Assembly (NCBI RefSeq): GCF_001984715.1 | Contig: NZ_MSPR01000007.1 | Span: forward strand, 1 to 64,000 | Source of the DNA: Streptococcus azizii | GTDB lineage: Bacteria; Bacillota; Bacilli; Lactobacillales; Streptococcaceae | Reading direction: 5' to 3' | Length of the DNA stretch: 64,000 bases | Shown: piece by piece, positions 47,629 to 55,923 of the stretch | Layout: every line of letters begins with the position of its first letter | Position numbering within the stretch: the stretch's first letter is position 1 | Program-made: the position numbers and the translations under genes | Notes under the pieces: model-generated | Database searches by the model: none | Told to the model about the DNA's origin: nothing | The model's input: the letters and a program-made list of their open reading frames with translations, nothing else

Positions 47629-48744
47629 ATCCTCAATAAAGTCGCGCAAGGGTTTGCTTCTGCTTGGGTGGCGGAGCTTGCGAAGGGCTTTGGCTTCGAT
47701 TTGACGGATGCGTTCGCGGGTAACATTAAAGACTTTCCCAACATCTTCTAGGGTTCGCATTTTCCCATCATCAAGTCCAAACCGGAGTCTAAGGACATTT
47801 TCCTCACGGTCTGTTAGGGTGTCTAGCACCTCATCTAGTTGTTCACGTAAGACAACCCGTGTGGTATAATCCACTGGATTTTCAATCACTTCATCCTCGA
47901 TAAAGTCACCTAGGTGACTGTCATCTTCTTCCCCGATTGGTGTTTCGAGAGAAACAGGCTCCTGAGCAATCTTCAAAATTTCACGAACCTTGTCTGGTGT
48001 CATATCCATGCGTTCAGCAATCTGCTCTGGCGTTGGATCCTGACCTAACTCCTGGAGCAAATTACGCTGTTCGCGAACCAATTTATTGATTGTTTCGACC
48101 ATGTGAACCGGAATCCGGATAGTACGAGCCTGATCGGCGATTGCACGGGTGATAGCTTGGCGAATCCACCATGTCGCATAGGTTGAAAACTTGAACCCTT
48201 TGGAATAATCAAACTTGTCAACAGCCTTCATCAATCCCATATTTCCTTCTTGGATCAAATCCAAAAACTGCATGCCTCGACCGACATAGCGCTTTGCAAT
48301 CGAAACAACCAAACGAAGATTGGCTTCCGCAAGCCGTTGCTTCGCTTCTGGATCACCAGCTTCTACCGCAAGGGCCAATTCTTGCTCTTCTTCATTGGTC
48401 AAGAGAGGCACAACTCCAATCTCTTTCAAGTACATCCGCACAGGGTCATTGACCTTGGCTGAATTACTACCAAGCAACTCTTCATCCGTCAATTCAGGTT
48501 CTTCTTCTACTTGCAAGACACGTGCGCTTGGATTACCCTCTTTATCGACAATGGCAATCCCTGCATCTTGAATCCGTTGCAAGAGGTCGTCAATACCATC
48601 TGCATCAAGGGTAAACGGAATGACTAATTGATCGTTGATTGCATCATCTGTTGCAGCCCCTTCTTTTTTATGGTTACGAATAAAATCCGCAACTTGGACA
48701 TCAAAAGTAGTCACTTCTTGTTTTTTATCTTTTTTTGCTACCAT
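47626..48744 (-). CDS. rpoD: Primary RNA polymerase sigma factor (sigma-A/RpoD)
   Basis: A 372-residue housekeeping sigma factor. Region 1.1 at the N-terminus ([10 protein letters not shown]), region 1.2 ([11 protein letters not shown]), region 2 with the -10-binding helix ([17 protein letters not shown]), region 3, and region 4.2 with the -35 helix ([36 protein letters not shown]). It starts 2 nt after dnaG in the conserved macromolecular-synthesis operon. Its stop codon is embedded in the terminal palindrome of a tandem hairpin array. Confidence 0.98.
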   Translation of the reverse strand: MVAKKDKKQEVTTFDVQVADFIRNHKKEGAATDDAINDQLVIPFTLDADGIDDLLQRIQDAGIAIVDKEGNPSARVLQVEEEPELTDEELLGSNSAKVNDPVRMYLKEIGVVPLLTNEEEQELALAVEAGDPEAKQRLAEANLRLVVSIAKRYVGRGMQFLDLIQEGNMGLMKAVDKFDYSKGFKFSTYATWWIRQAITRAIADQARTIRIPVHMVETINKLVREQRNLLQELGQDPTPEQIAERMDMTPDKVREILKIAQEPVSLETPIGEEDDSHLGDFIEDEVIENPVDYTTRVVLREQLDEVLDTLTDREENVLRLRFGLDDGKMRTLEDVGKVFNVTRERIRQIEAKALRKLRHPSRSKPLRDFIED

Positions 48745-48746
48745 AG

Positions 48747-50537
48747 TTACTCCATGTTTCTTTTGTGTGCAATGAGTTGTGCCAATTCATCCAATGCCGC
48801 TTCGGTATTCCCATTGTGAACTTGTTCCCGAATGACACGTGATTTTTGCTGATTTTCTCGCTTCAGCTGTTCCTGCTGTCGCCGTCTCTCTAGCTCTTCT
48901 AGCTCGCTATCACCTACCTCCTCGGGCAATTTTTCTTCCAAGACCTGATACCAAGCCCGCTGCACCTCGTCTGTCTGCTGGGCCAAATCATACGCCGTTA
49001 CTTCCCCATGCTCCTTTAATAGGTCAAACAAGACCTGCAATTCTGGTGTGAGAAAGAAAAAGTCCGCTTTCAATCGGTAATCATTCAGGATATAAGGGTG
49101 GGTTATCATCCGATTGAGCAAGTGGTTTTCTGTCCGAATCAAACGTGATAAGCGCGATTTTTGCGGTAATTCAATCACCGGCTGTCGCCACATCTCCTTT
49201 TGACCTTGTGCGACATGGCTACGCTGTGCTCGTTCATGCAAACGCAGATGATTGACCGCTGCCTCTACTTGACCATAATCAAAGTCCGGCAGTAAATCTG
49301 CCACCTTATAAATATAAGAATTTTGAGCAGTGATAGACTTGTTTTTAGCAATAATCGGTGCAATTTGATCAACAAAATCAATTTGCATCTGTAAATTATC
49401 AAGGTTGGCAGGCTTTAGATACTGAATCAAAAATTCTACATCACTAATCCGATTACTGGTCAAGACCTGATAGAGCTTTTCCTTGGAATGCCTTGCTAAA
49501 AATTCATCTGGATCTAAGTTATCTGGCAGACTGACAATCTCTACTTGAAAGCCCTGCAATTCATCCAAGGCTTTTGCTGTCGCTGCCTGTCCCGCCGCAT
49601 CTCCATCGTAGGTCAAGATTACCTTCTTACAAAATTTTGCTAGATGCTTGACATGTTCTCCAGTCAATGCTGTCCCCATTGAGGCAACCGCATTATCAAT
49701 ACCAACACGATGAGCCGCAATAACATCCATAAAACCTTCCATGAGATAGACTTCACGACTCTTTTTCATAGTTGCCTTGGCTTGATCTAAATGGTAGAGC
49801 TCATAACTTTTATTAAAAATCGCAGTGCTTCTGCTATTCTTGTACTTGGCCAGCTGTTTATTGTCACTATCACGCTGCAACCAAATACGACCAGAAAAGG
49901 CCACGATCCGCCCATGCTCATCCGTCAAAGGAAACATGATTCGTGCCTGAAAGGCATCGTAGATTAGGTTATTATCCGCAGGGTTAAATAGCCCTGAGGC
50001 AAGTAGATCCTGTTCCTCAAACTTAGTAGATAAGTGCCGATAGAGGTAATTTTGCTCCTGTGGAGCTAGGCCAATTTGAAAATGCTTAATCACCTCATCT
50101 GTCAAGCCACGATGATACAAGTAATTTCGAGCTTCTTCGCCCATTTTAGTTGTCATCAAGAGGGCATGGTAAAATTTTCCAGCTTCCGTATGAATGTCAA
50201 AGAGAATCTGGTGGGGATGAACCCTAGAGGCTTGTGCTGCTACTCTTTGCTGCTCTAACTGGATGCCTGCCTTCTCAGCTACTATCTGAACACTATCTGT
50301 AAAAGAGATGCCACGGTATTCTTCAATAAATTTAAACACATCCCCCGACTTCCCACAACCAAAGCAATGGAAAAACTGTTTGTCTTCAACTACGTTAAAA
50401 GACGGAGTTTTTTCCCCATGAAAAGGACAGAGGCCTAAAAAATTACGTCCTGCCTTGGTTAGAGAGATGACTTCACCAATCACATCGACAATGTTGACTG
50501 CCTGCTTAATCTCATTGATTTTTTCTTTTGAAATCAT
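48747..50537 (-). CDS. dnaG: DNA primase
   Basis: A 596-residue primase that makes RNA primers at the fork. N-terminal CHC2 zinc finger (C37, H40, C58, C61). The RNA polymerase core has TOPRIM motifs LMEGFMD and TYDGDAAGQ, then a C-terminal helicase-binding domain rich in E/Q/R. A GGAGG ribosome binding site lies upstream. Co-transcribed with rpoD. Confidence 0.97.
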   Translation of the reverse strand: MISKEKINEIKQAVNIVDVIGEVISLTKAGRNFLGLCPFHGEKTPSFNVVEDKQFFHCFGCGKSGDVFKFIEEYRGISFTDSVQIVAEKAGIQLEQQRVAAQASRVHPHQILFDIHTEAGKFYHALLMTTKMGEEARNYLYHRGLTDEVIKHFQIGLAPQEQNYLYRHLSTKFEEQDLLASGLFNPADNNLIYDAFQARIMFPLTDEHGRIVAFSGRIWLQRDSDNKQLAKYKNSRSTAIFNKSYELYHLDQAKATMKKSREVYLMEGFMDVIAAHRVGIDNAVASMGTALTGEHVKHLAKFCKKVILTYDGDAAGQAATAKALDELQGFQVEIVSLPDNLDPDEFLARHSKEKLYQVLTSNRISDVEFLIQYLKPANLDNLQMQIDFVDQIAPIIAKNKSITAQNSYIYKVADLLPDFDYGQVEAAVNHLRLHERAQRSHVAQGQKEMWRQPVIELPQKSRLSRLIRTENHLLNRMITHPYILNDYRLKADFFFLTPELQVLFDLLKEHGEVTAYDLAQQTDEVQRAWYQVLEEKLPEEVGDSELEELERRRQQEQLKRENQQKSRVIREQVHNGNTEAALDELAQLIAHKRNME

Positions 50538-50631
50538 GTGGCACCTCCTTTCAATGCAGAATATCAGCTATTATAACATGTTCTATTTTATACTAAAAAT
50601 GTAAAATTGTAAAATTTCTAAGCTAGGATAC

Positions 50632-50660
50632 TTGTAAAAAAAATCTTTTCAGCATATAAT
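50632..50660 (+). promoter_or_regulatory. Promoter of mscL
   Basis: TTGTAA (50632-50637), 17-bp spacer, TATAAT (50655-50660). Confidence 0.75.
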
Positions 50661-50698
50661 AAGAATAATTATTTTTTATGAAAGGACATATTTAGGAT

Positions 50699-51085
50699 AT
50701 GTTAAAAGATTTAAAAGCATTTTTGCTTCGCGGTAACGTTGTTGACATGGCAGTCGGTGTCATCATTGCTGGTGCCTTCGGTGCTATTGTCCAATCACTC
50801 GTGCAAGATGTCATCACTCCCCTCTTCTTGACGCCTGCCTTGAAAGCTGCTGGCGCAGAAAAGATTGCTGAGCTTCGCTGGAACGGTGTTGCCTATGGTA
50901 ACTTCTTGAGTGCTATCATCAACTTTGTGATTGTAGGGACAGTTCTCTTCTTTATCGTAAAGGCAATGGAAAAAGCACAGAACCTTAAGAAAAAAGAGGT
51001 AGAAGCTACTGAAGAGGCTCCTGCTGGTCCAAGTCAGGAAGAATTATTGGCTGAGATTCGCGATTTATTAAAAAACAAATCATAA
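50699..51085 (+). CDS. mscL: Large-conductance mechanosensitive channel
   Basis: A 128-residue inner-membrane protein forming a homopentameric pore that opens on hypo-osmotic shock. Features: N-terminal amphipathic helix (MLKDLKAFLLRGNVVDMAVGVIIGxAFG-type start), TM1 with the Gly/Ala gate, a loop, TM2 (FVIVGTVLFFIVKAM) and a charged C-terminal helical bundle. Family length. Single gene, running against dnaG, with a terminator. Confidence 0.95.
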   Translation: MLKDLKAFLLRGNVVDMAVGVIIAGAFGAIVQSLVQDVITPLFLTPALKAAGAEKIAELRWNGVAYGNFLSAIINFVIVGTVLFFIVKAMEKAQNLKKKEVEATEEAPAGPSQEELLAEIRDLLKNKS

Positions 51086-51110
51086 GGCAGCAGGCAAGTG
51101 GACTTGTCTT

Positions 51111-51157
51111 AAGACTGAAGAAACAATCCAATTTGGAAGTTTCCTCGGTCTTTTTTT
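51111..51157 (+). terminator. Terminator of mscL
   Basis: AAGACTGAAGAAAC pairs (with one wobble and one mismatch) with GTTTCCTCGGTCTT, followed by T6-7. Confidence 0.75.
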
Positions 51158-51181
51158 GTGTAGTCGTTTCGTTTGCCTTTA

Positions 51182-51440
51182 TACTCAATAAAAATCAACA
51201 GTAGACTAGCTTTCACAATTAAGAATTGTGAAAGGTGGTAGGTTGAAAACCTCCACTGGAGCTTTTCACTCGTCAGAATTCCTATTTTCACTTAGACCTT
51301 TTAACGTCCTCATATCTTGTGTAATTGAGTTCAGCCTAAAACCTTGGAAAAAAGATAGGCTTTCTTGTGTTCATCGAACACTGCGGCAGCCTCCTATTTT
51401 TCATTCGGTTTTTTAACGGCTTCACATCTTAAATGAACAC
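51182..51440. repeat. RUP-like left end plus reversed mosaic modules
   Basis: TACTCAATAAAAATCAACAG at 51182 is a RUP-like end followed by GACTAG. Further on are a CTCC-ACT-GGAG hairpin (about 51249-51275) and reversed copies of the GTCCTCATATCTT module. No right end is found. No gene is supported in 51158-51496. Confidence 0.65.
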
Positions 51441-51496
51441 GCCCCTAAGCTCCGTGCGAAAAAGAAGTTGGATTCTTCCAACTTCCCTCTAACCTC

Positions 51497-52510
51497 TTAT
51501 TTTGCATACCCATTCGGGTTCTTTGATTGCCAATTCCATGTATCTCGGCACATATCTTCAATAGTTTTTTCTGTTTTCCAGTTAAGCTCAGTAAGCGCCT
51601 TGTCCGCATTCGCAAAACAGGTTGCCACATCGCCAGGACGACGATCCACAATCTTATATGGTATCGGAACCCCATTAACTTTTTCAAAGGTGTGTATTAA
51701 CTCTAGTACACTGGTTCCTTGTCCTGACCCTAGGTTATAGGTGTAGACTCCTGAACCATCTGCAAGTTTCTCCAAAGCTCTGATATGACCAAGGGCCAAA
51801 TCAACTACATGGATATAATCACGAACGCCTGTTCCGTCTACTGTATCATAGTCATTGCCAAATACACTCAATTCGGGACGTTTACCAACGGCTACCTGAG
51901 CAATAAACGGCATTAGATTATTCGGAATCCCTGAAGGGTCCTCGCCGATTAAACCAGATTCGTGGGCCCCAATCGGATTGAAATAGCGAAGAAGGGCGAT
52001 ACTCCATTCAGCATCTGCTACTTCAACATCTCGGAGAATCTGCTCCAACATGACCTTGGTATAGCCATAGGGATTGGTCGCACTCGTAGGCATCGTTTCT
52101 ACTAAAGGAGAAGGATTATGAAGCCCGTAGACAGTCGCACTAGAACTAAAGACAATTTTTTTCACACCAAATTCAGCCATGACTTCCACAAGGGATAGAG
52201 TCGTCATGATGTTGTTTTCATAATACATCACTGGTTTTTCAACAGACTCACCAACTGCCTTGTAGCCAGCAAAATGAATAGCGGCATCAATCTTTTCTTT
52301 TTCAAACACAGCACGAAGGCCATCTTTATCTGCCACGTCCAACTCATAGAAGGCTGGAGATTTCCCGGTTATTTCCTTGATTCTATCTAAGACCAATAAA
52401 CTTGCATTAGATAAATTATCAACAATGACTACTTCTTTTCCTAGCTTTAACAATTCGACTACGGTATGACTACCGATATAGCCTGCGCCACCTGTTACTA
52501 AAATACTCAT
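51497..52510 (-). CDS. galE: UDP-glucose 4-epimerase
   Basis: A 337-residue SDR-family enzyme interconverting UDP-glucose and UDP-galactose (Leloir pathway and polysaccharide precursors). N-terminal NAD motif VTGGAGYIGSHT, SSSATVYG, catalytic YGYTK, and RYFNPIGAHESG near the sugar site. AAGGAG precedes the start. Downstream of rpsU but separated by a terminator. Confidence 0.96.
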   Translation of the reverse strand: MSILVTGGAGYIGSHTVVELLKLGKEVVIVDNLSNASLLVLDRIKEITGKSPAFYELDVADKDGLRAVFEKEKIDAAIHFAGYKAVGESVEKPVMYYENNIMTTLSLVEVMAEFGVKKIVFSSSATVYGLHNPSPLVETMPTSATNPYGYTKVMLEQILRDVEVADAEWSIALLRYFNPIGAHESGLIGEDPSGIPNNLMPFIAQVAVGKRPELSVFGNDYDTVDGTGVRDYIHVVDLALGHIRALEKLADGSGVYTYNLGSGQGTSVLELIHTFEKVNGVPIPYKIVDRRPGDVATCFANADKALTELNWKTEKTIEDMCRDTWNWQSKNPNGYAK

Positions 52511-52543
52511 GAAAAACTCCTTAATCTAAATATGAGCTAGACA

Positions 52544-52569
52544 GAAAAAACAGCTTGACAGCTGTTTTT
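52544..52569 (-). terminator. Terminator of rpsU
   Basis: AAAACAGCT, loop GTCA, AGCTGTTTTTT on the leftward strand. Confidence 0.85.
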
Positions 52570-52575
52570 CAAATG

Positions 52576-52752
52576 TTAGAATTTTTTACGCTTACGAGCT
52601 GCTTCTGATTTGCGTTTACGTTTTACAGATGGTTTTTCATAGAATTCGCGTTTGCGTGTTTCTTGAAGTGTACCAGCTTTGGTAACCGCACGTTTGAAAC
52701 GACGAAGAGCATCATCAAGTGATTCGTTCTTGCGTACAACTGTTTTTGACAT
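52576..52752 (-). CDS. rpsU: 30S ribosomal protein S21
   Basis: A 58-residue basic protein starting [20 protein letters not shown] and ending in [15 protein letters not shown], the S21 family end to end. It helps mRNA pairing on the 30S platform. The in-frame ATG eight codons upstream lacks a ribosome binding site; GGGGAG serves the ATG at 52752. Behind a consensus promoter. Confidence 0.97.
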
Positions 52753-52786
52753 TATTTTCACTCCCCTCAATTTCAAAGTCTATGTT

Positions 52787-52815
52787 ATTATACTGCTATA
52801 TAGCAATTTTGTCAA
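52787..52815 (-). promoter_or_regulatory. Consensus promoter of rpsU
   Basis: On the leftward strand TTGACA (52810-52815), 17-bp spacer, TATAAT (52787-52792): a perfect sigma-A promoter. Confidence 0.85.
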
Positions 52816-52845
52816 GATTTTTCTAGAAAAAGTTTGTGGTATTTA

Positions 52846-52898
52846 CCGTATTTACTCACCGAGACTCGACAACGTATCCTTTTGATTTTTAAAGAGTA
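52846..52898. repeat. RUP-like right end abutting a stop codon
   Basis: CAACGTATCCTTTTGATTTT...GAGTA (to 52898) matches the right end of the RUP-like elements. The next three bases (52899-52901) are the stop codon of the small cysteine protein, so insertion may have trimmed its C-terminus. Confidence 0.75.
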
Positions 52899-53072
52899 TC
52901 AGTCTATTTTCTTATACTTACTCGGATGGCGCCAGTAGCGTCTCGAGCAGAGAGTGCTACAAAAGCAGAGTCTCCTGTCAAAAGCACCCTCTATTGTGGT
53001 CACTATCTGGTGACACTGCTTACAACTAAATGTTCTGCTTTTGTAATAATCAATGGACGGTCGTTCTTTCAT
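52899..53072 (-). CDS. Small CxxC-x17-CxxxC putative zinc-binding protein (copy 2)
   Basis: 57 residues; AAAGGAG before the ATG at 53072 sets the start (a longer frame to 53153 overlaps the lipase gene). Cysteine plan CKQC - 17 residues - CSTLC followed by SRRYWRHPS. It shares the first-half SRTF and the CSRRYWRH block with the protein at 7245-7445, which also sits in a surface-protein operon. About half of the aligned residues are identical. It starts 19 nt after the lipase-like gene and its stop codon touches a RUP-like element. No named family is recognised; function unknown. Confidence 0.75.
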   Translation of the reverse strand: MKERPSIDYYKSRTFSCKQCHQIVTTIEGAFDRRLCFCSTLCSRRYWRHPSKYKKID

Positions 53073-53091
53073 ATATACTCCTTTCCGAACA

Positions 53092-55857
53092 TCATGATTG
53101 ATAGTGATTTCTAAACGATAGACAGACGATACCAAGGACGAACATTCCTGCAAGTAGCCCTACTTTCTTACTACTTTCTCCTGTTGCAGGGAGTTGTCGC
53201 TCTGATAGCTGGTCTTGATCTTGCGGGTAATCTGGGAATAAGAGGGTATTTTTTGAATCATTTGAAACTTGCTTTTCCGTGCCTATCTCTATAACATGAT
53301 AAACTACAGGAAAAGCTGCTGGCGATCTGACTTCCGTTCGATTGCTCTCTTCATCAATAGGATTGGTCAGTTCATCTGCGGGGATTGGAGTAAGGTCTTT
53401 TTCAGGAGCTTTGATTTGTTCGCTACCAGCACTATTCCCCGGTGTCTCTTTATGAGGAAGGGATGCACCTACTGGTTGCGTCTTGGTTACTCCCCTAACA
53501 TCTAAATCAATGTCCTTTACATCTCTCTCCGTAACCTTATCAAGCGTCGTGGGAGAGGGTACGGGGCTTACTTCTGTCTGATTCGTCCCTTTGTCAGCGG
53601 GATTTTCCAGCTCATCTGTTGGGGTTGGAGTAGCTTCCTTGGCGGATACTTTGATTGCATCCATATCCTGATTGTCTCCCTCTACCTCATTATGAGCAGT
53701 AGAACTATCCAACATGTCTATCGTTGGCTCTACTGATGGTGCTAGATTTGATGTTTCTTCATCTCCCTGCCCTTTCTCTGATTGTGCTTTTACAGTGACT
53801 GGGATAGTCAAGATACGGCTGGTCTTATTCTTAAAGGTCACTTTTAACCTTGCTTTAAAATTCCCCACTAGCTCACTACTGACCGCTTCAACTATTTCAA
53901 TCATGCTATCTTCTGGTAAGTTTTGAATAGTCTCTTCTAGCGTGATGAAATCCCCTTGATATACCTCTTTAGCTACAATATTCTCAGGTGGAATAGTTGG
54001 AATCTCCTCAATCAACAGAGCTGTTTTTACTGTATCTCCTAAACTAGCTGAGACTTCCTTTTTCTGCACCAACAGTTGTTCCAGCGGAATGCTATCTTCT
54101 GACTGATCCGCATAGATAACAACCAGTCCTTCCTTGGGTCTAATCTGGTAGCGAACACTATCGGGGAGATAGCCTTTGTTTATTTCAGTCATGGATTCAA
54201 TCAAAGTGGCTTCTTCCTCTGGGGAGATAGCGGTTGGATCGGTGACTTCCATTTTATCACTAGGTATTTTGGGAGTGTATTGTTCGGCTTCCATAAGAGG
54301 AGGTGCGCTCACTACAAGAGGAATATCAACGTCCCTTGTACTCTGATCGGAAAACATGAGGCGGATTTTTCCAATATAGTTTCCAGGTTTCGTTAAATCG
54401 ATGGTTGTATAATCAGTGATGTCTTCTATTGACGCATCATCTGGTACTCCACTAATATTATCCGTAAAATCAACGGTAGTACCTGCGATAATTTCCTCAG
54501 AAGTCACGATAAAATCTGCATAAACCTGACCATCCGTCACTCTTTCATTGAAATGCAAATCCGTGAGCACAGCTTCCTTATAGCCCACTTCATGCATCCT
54601 TGTTCGCCTTCCAACTGAAAATTCTGGTAGGTGATTGATCAACTCTTCAAAATAAGTTCTAGAACCGTGGCCATTTGACGAGGAGCCAACACTTATCGCC
54701 CCTTCAAAGGTTCCTACCATTCTGATGGTTCTGTCATTATCGACGATATAATGCGTCGCTTTCCCTTGCTTCATTAGCTCATTTCCTTCCTCAGCCAATG
54801 AATTTAACCAGCTGTTAAATAAGTTCCCTTTAATTTTAGGTGCATTAAAAGTATAGGCCTTTTTATACCAAGTATATCCTCTTTTACTTGCTTCAATCAA
54901 CCCACGTTGAGCTAAGTAGCCACCTAAGGAGTGACCCGTAACATAAAGATTATGAATACTAGGATCCCCGTCGTATCGTTGCAACAGTCTTTCCAAAACA
55001 CCAGCTTGTCCCGGGTTTGCTCCTACAAAGATAGATAGATCATCGTCTACATCTCGCGCCCCTTTTGTTCCCCTTATTCCTAGTACCTGCACTGCTCCAT
55101 CTTCTAAATATGGATAAGGACTGCTCGTTTCAAATAAGACTGCATCAAACCCTTCCTCTAAGTGATAAATCTCTCTAACCTTCCAAAAATGCGAAAGTTC
55201 ATTATGCATCATGGAATACTCCAATCGATTATCATACAATTCCGTCAATTCGCTCCGTTCATCTAACACCTTATTGATGTAAGCATCCTCTCGATATACT
55301 AATTCCATAAACATCGTCATATCTCTTGTGGTGACATTCCACACAAGGGGCTGGTCATCGTCTTTATCGGATAAGCCATCGCCATCTGTATCATAAAGTA
55401 ATGGATGACTGTTATATGCATAGTATTGTTTATTGTCTTTCAGATAGGTATGTATCTCCTCTGCATTTATGAGTCCATCCCCGTCGTCATCACTATCTGG
55501 AGATAGTATTTTTCCTCTATATAAAAGAGAATCAACCCTTCCATCCTCTAAACGTATTTTCCCTTCTGAAATCAGCCTTGCAGTCTCCACTGTTAATGGT
55601 AACTGGGGGTATTCTTGTGCAGATACAGGCTGTCCTAGAAAGAAGGTAGTTGTTATCAGCCCACACAGTGAGAGAAATAATACTCTTTGAAAATCAACAT
55701 GAGTCGTTATCAACTTGACTGGATGAATACTAGTTCTCTCTTTACCTACGAGGAGGATAGATTCACTATTCTTATGTCTCCACCTTTCATATTTTTCAAT
55801 GATGAGCGCTAGGCTATTTTCAATTTTCCTTGAGTATAAGCACTTTTGCTGTTCCAT
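53092..55857 (-). CDS. LPxTG-anchored class-3-lipase-like surface protein
   Basis: A 921-residue protein; GGAGGA fixes the start at 55857. Residues 8-59 are encoded by an in-frame RUP-like element (55681-55836). A hydrophobic signal segment follows (VLFLSLCGLITTTFFLG, cleavage near VSAQE). Calcium-type Asp repeats (SDDDGDGLINAEE, DTDGDGLSDKDDD) precede an alpha/beta-hydrolase domain with nucleophile S310 in VTGHSLGGYLAQRG (lipase class 3). Rib-like domains (GTTVDFTDNISGVP; two more) and a Thr/Pro/Glu-rich stalk lead to LPATG (889-893), a membrane helix and a basic end. It should be exported, wall-anchored and hydrolytic; the substrate is unknown. Middle gene of the Rib-lipase-small-protein unit. 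Confidence 0.85.
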   Translation of the reverse strand: MEQQKCLYSRKIENSLALIIEKYERWRHKNSESILLVGKERTSIHPVKLITTHVDFQRVLFLSLCGLITTTFFLGQPVSAQEYPQLPLTVETARLISEGKIRLEDGRVDSLLYRGKILSPDSDDDGDGLINAEEIHTYLKDNKQYYAYNSHPLLYDTDGDGLSDKDDDQPLVWNVTTRDMTMFMELVYREDAYINKVLDERSELTELYDNRLEYSMMHNELSHFWKVREIYHLEEGFDAVLFETSSPYPYLEDGAVQVLGIRGTKGARDVDDDLSIFVGANPGQAGVLERLLQRYDGDPSIHNLYVTGHSLGGYLAQRGLIEASKRGYTWYKKAYTFNAPKIKGNLFNSWLNSLAEEGNELMKQGKATHYIVDNDRTIRMVGTFEGAISVGSSSNGHGSRTYFEELINHLPEFSVGRRTRMHEVGYKEAVLTDLHFNERVTDGQVYADFIVTSEEIIAGTTVDFTDNISGVPDDASIEDITDYTTIDLTKPGNYIGKIRLMFSDQSTRDVDIPLVVSAPPLMEAEQYTPKIPSDKMEVTDPTAISPEEEATLIESMTEINKGYLPDSVRYQIRPKEGLVVIYADQSEDSIPLEQLLVQKKEVSASLGDTVKTALLIEEIPTIPPENIVAKEVYQGDFITLEETIQNLPEDSMIEIVEAVSSELVGNFKARLKVTFKNKTSRILTIPVTVKAQSEKGQGDEETSNLAPSVEPTIDMLDSSTAHNEVEGDNQDMDAIKVSAKEATPTPTDELENPADKGTNQTEVSPVPSPTTLDKVTERDVKDIDLDVRGVTKTQPVGASLPHKETPGNSAGSEQIKAPEKDLTPIPADELTNPIDEESNRTEVRSPAAFPVVYHVIEIGTEKQVSNDSKNTLLFPDYPQDQDQLSERQLPATGESSKKVGLLAGMFVLGIVCLSFRNHYQS
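55681..55836 (-). repeat. RUP-like element inside the lipase coding sequence
   Basis: On the coding strand it begins TACTCAAGGAAAATTGAAAA, continues TAGCCTAG, later GAACTAGTATTCATCC and CAAGTTGATAACG, and ends TTGATTTTCAAAGAGTA. Each block matches the free elements at 13349 and 25922 in order. Length is 156 bp, i.e. 52 codons, so the frame stays open across it. Confidence 0.75.
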
Positions 55858-55872
55858 TTCTTCCTCCATTAA

Positions 55873-55912
55873 AACAACAAGGGAGCTTCCTTGCAATCAC
55901 TCCCTCATTGTT
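55873..55912 (-). terminator. Attenuator-like hairpin between the Rib and lipase genes
   Basis: A 13-bp stem (55900-55912 with 55873-55885, two G-T wobbles), 14-nt loop, then only TTTTA. Weak U run: likely partial read-through, lowering expression of the lipase and small protein relative to the Rib protein. Confidence 0.55.
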
Positions 55913-55923
55913 CTCATCTAACA

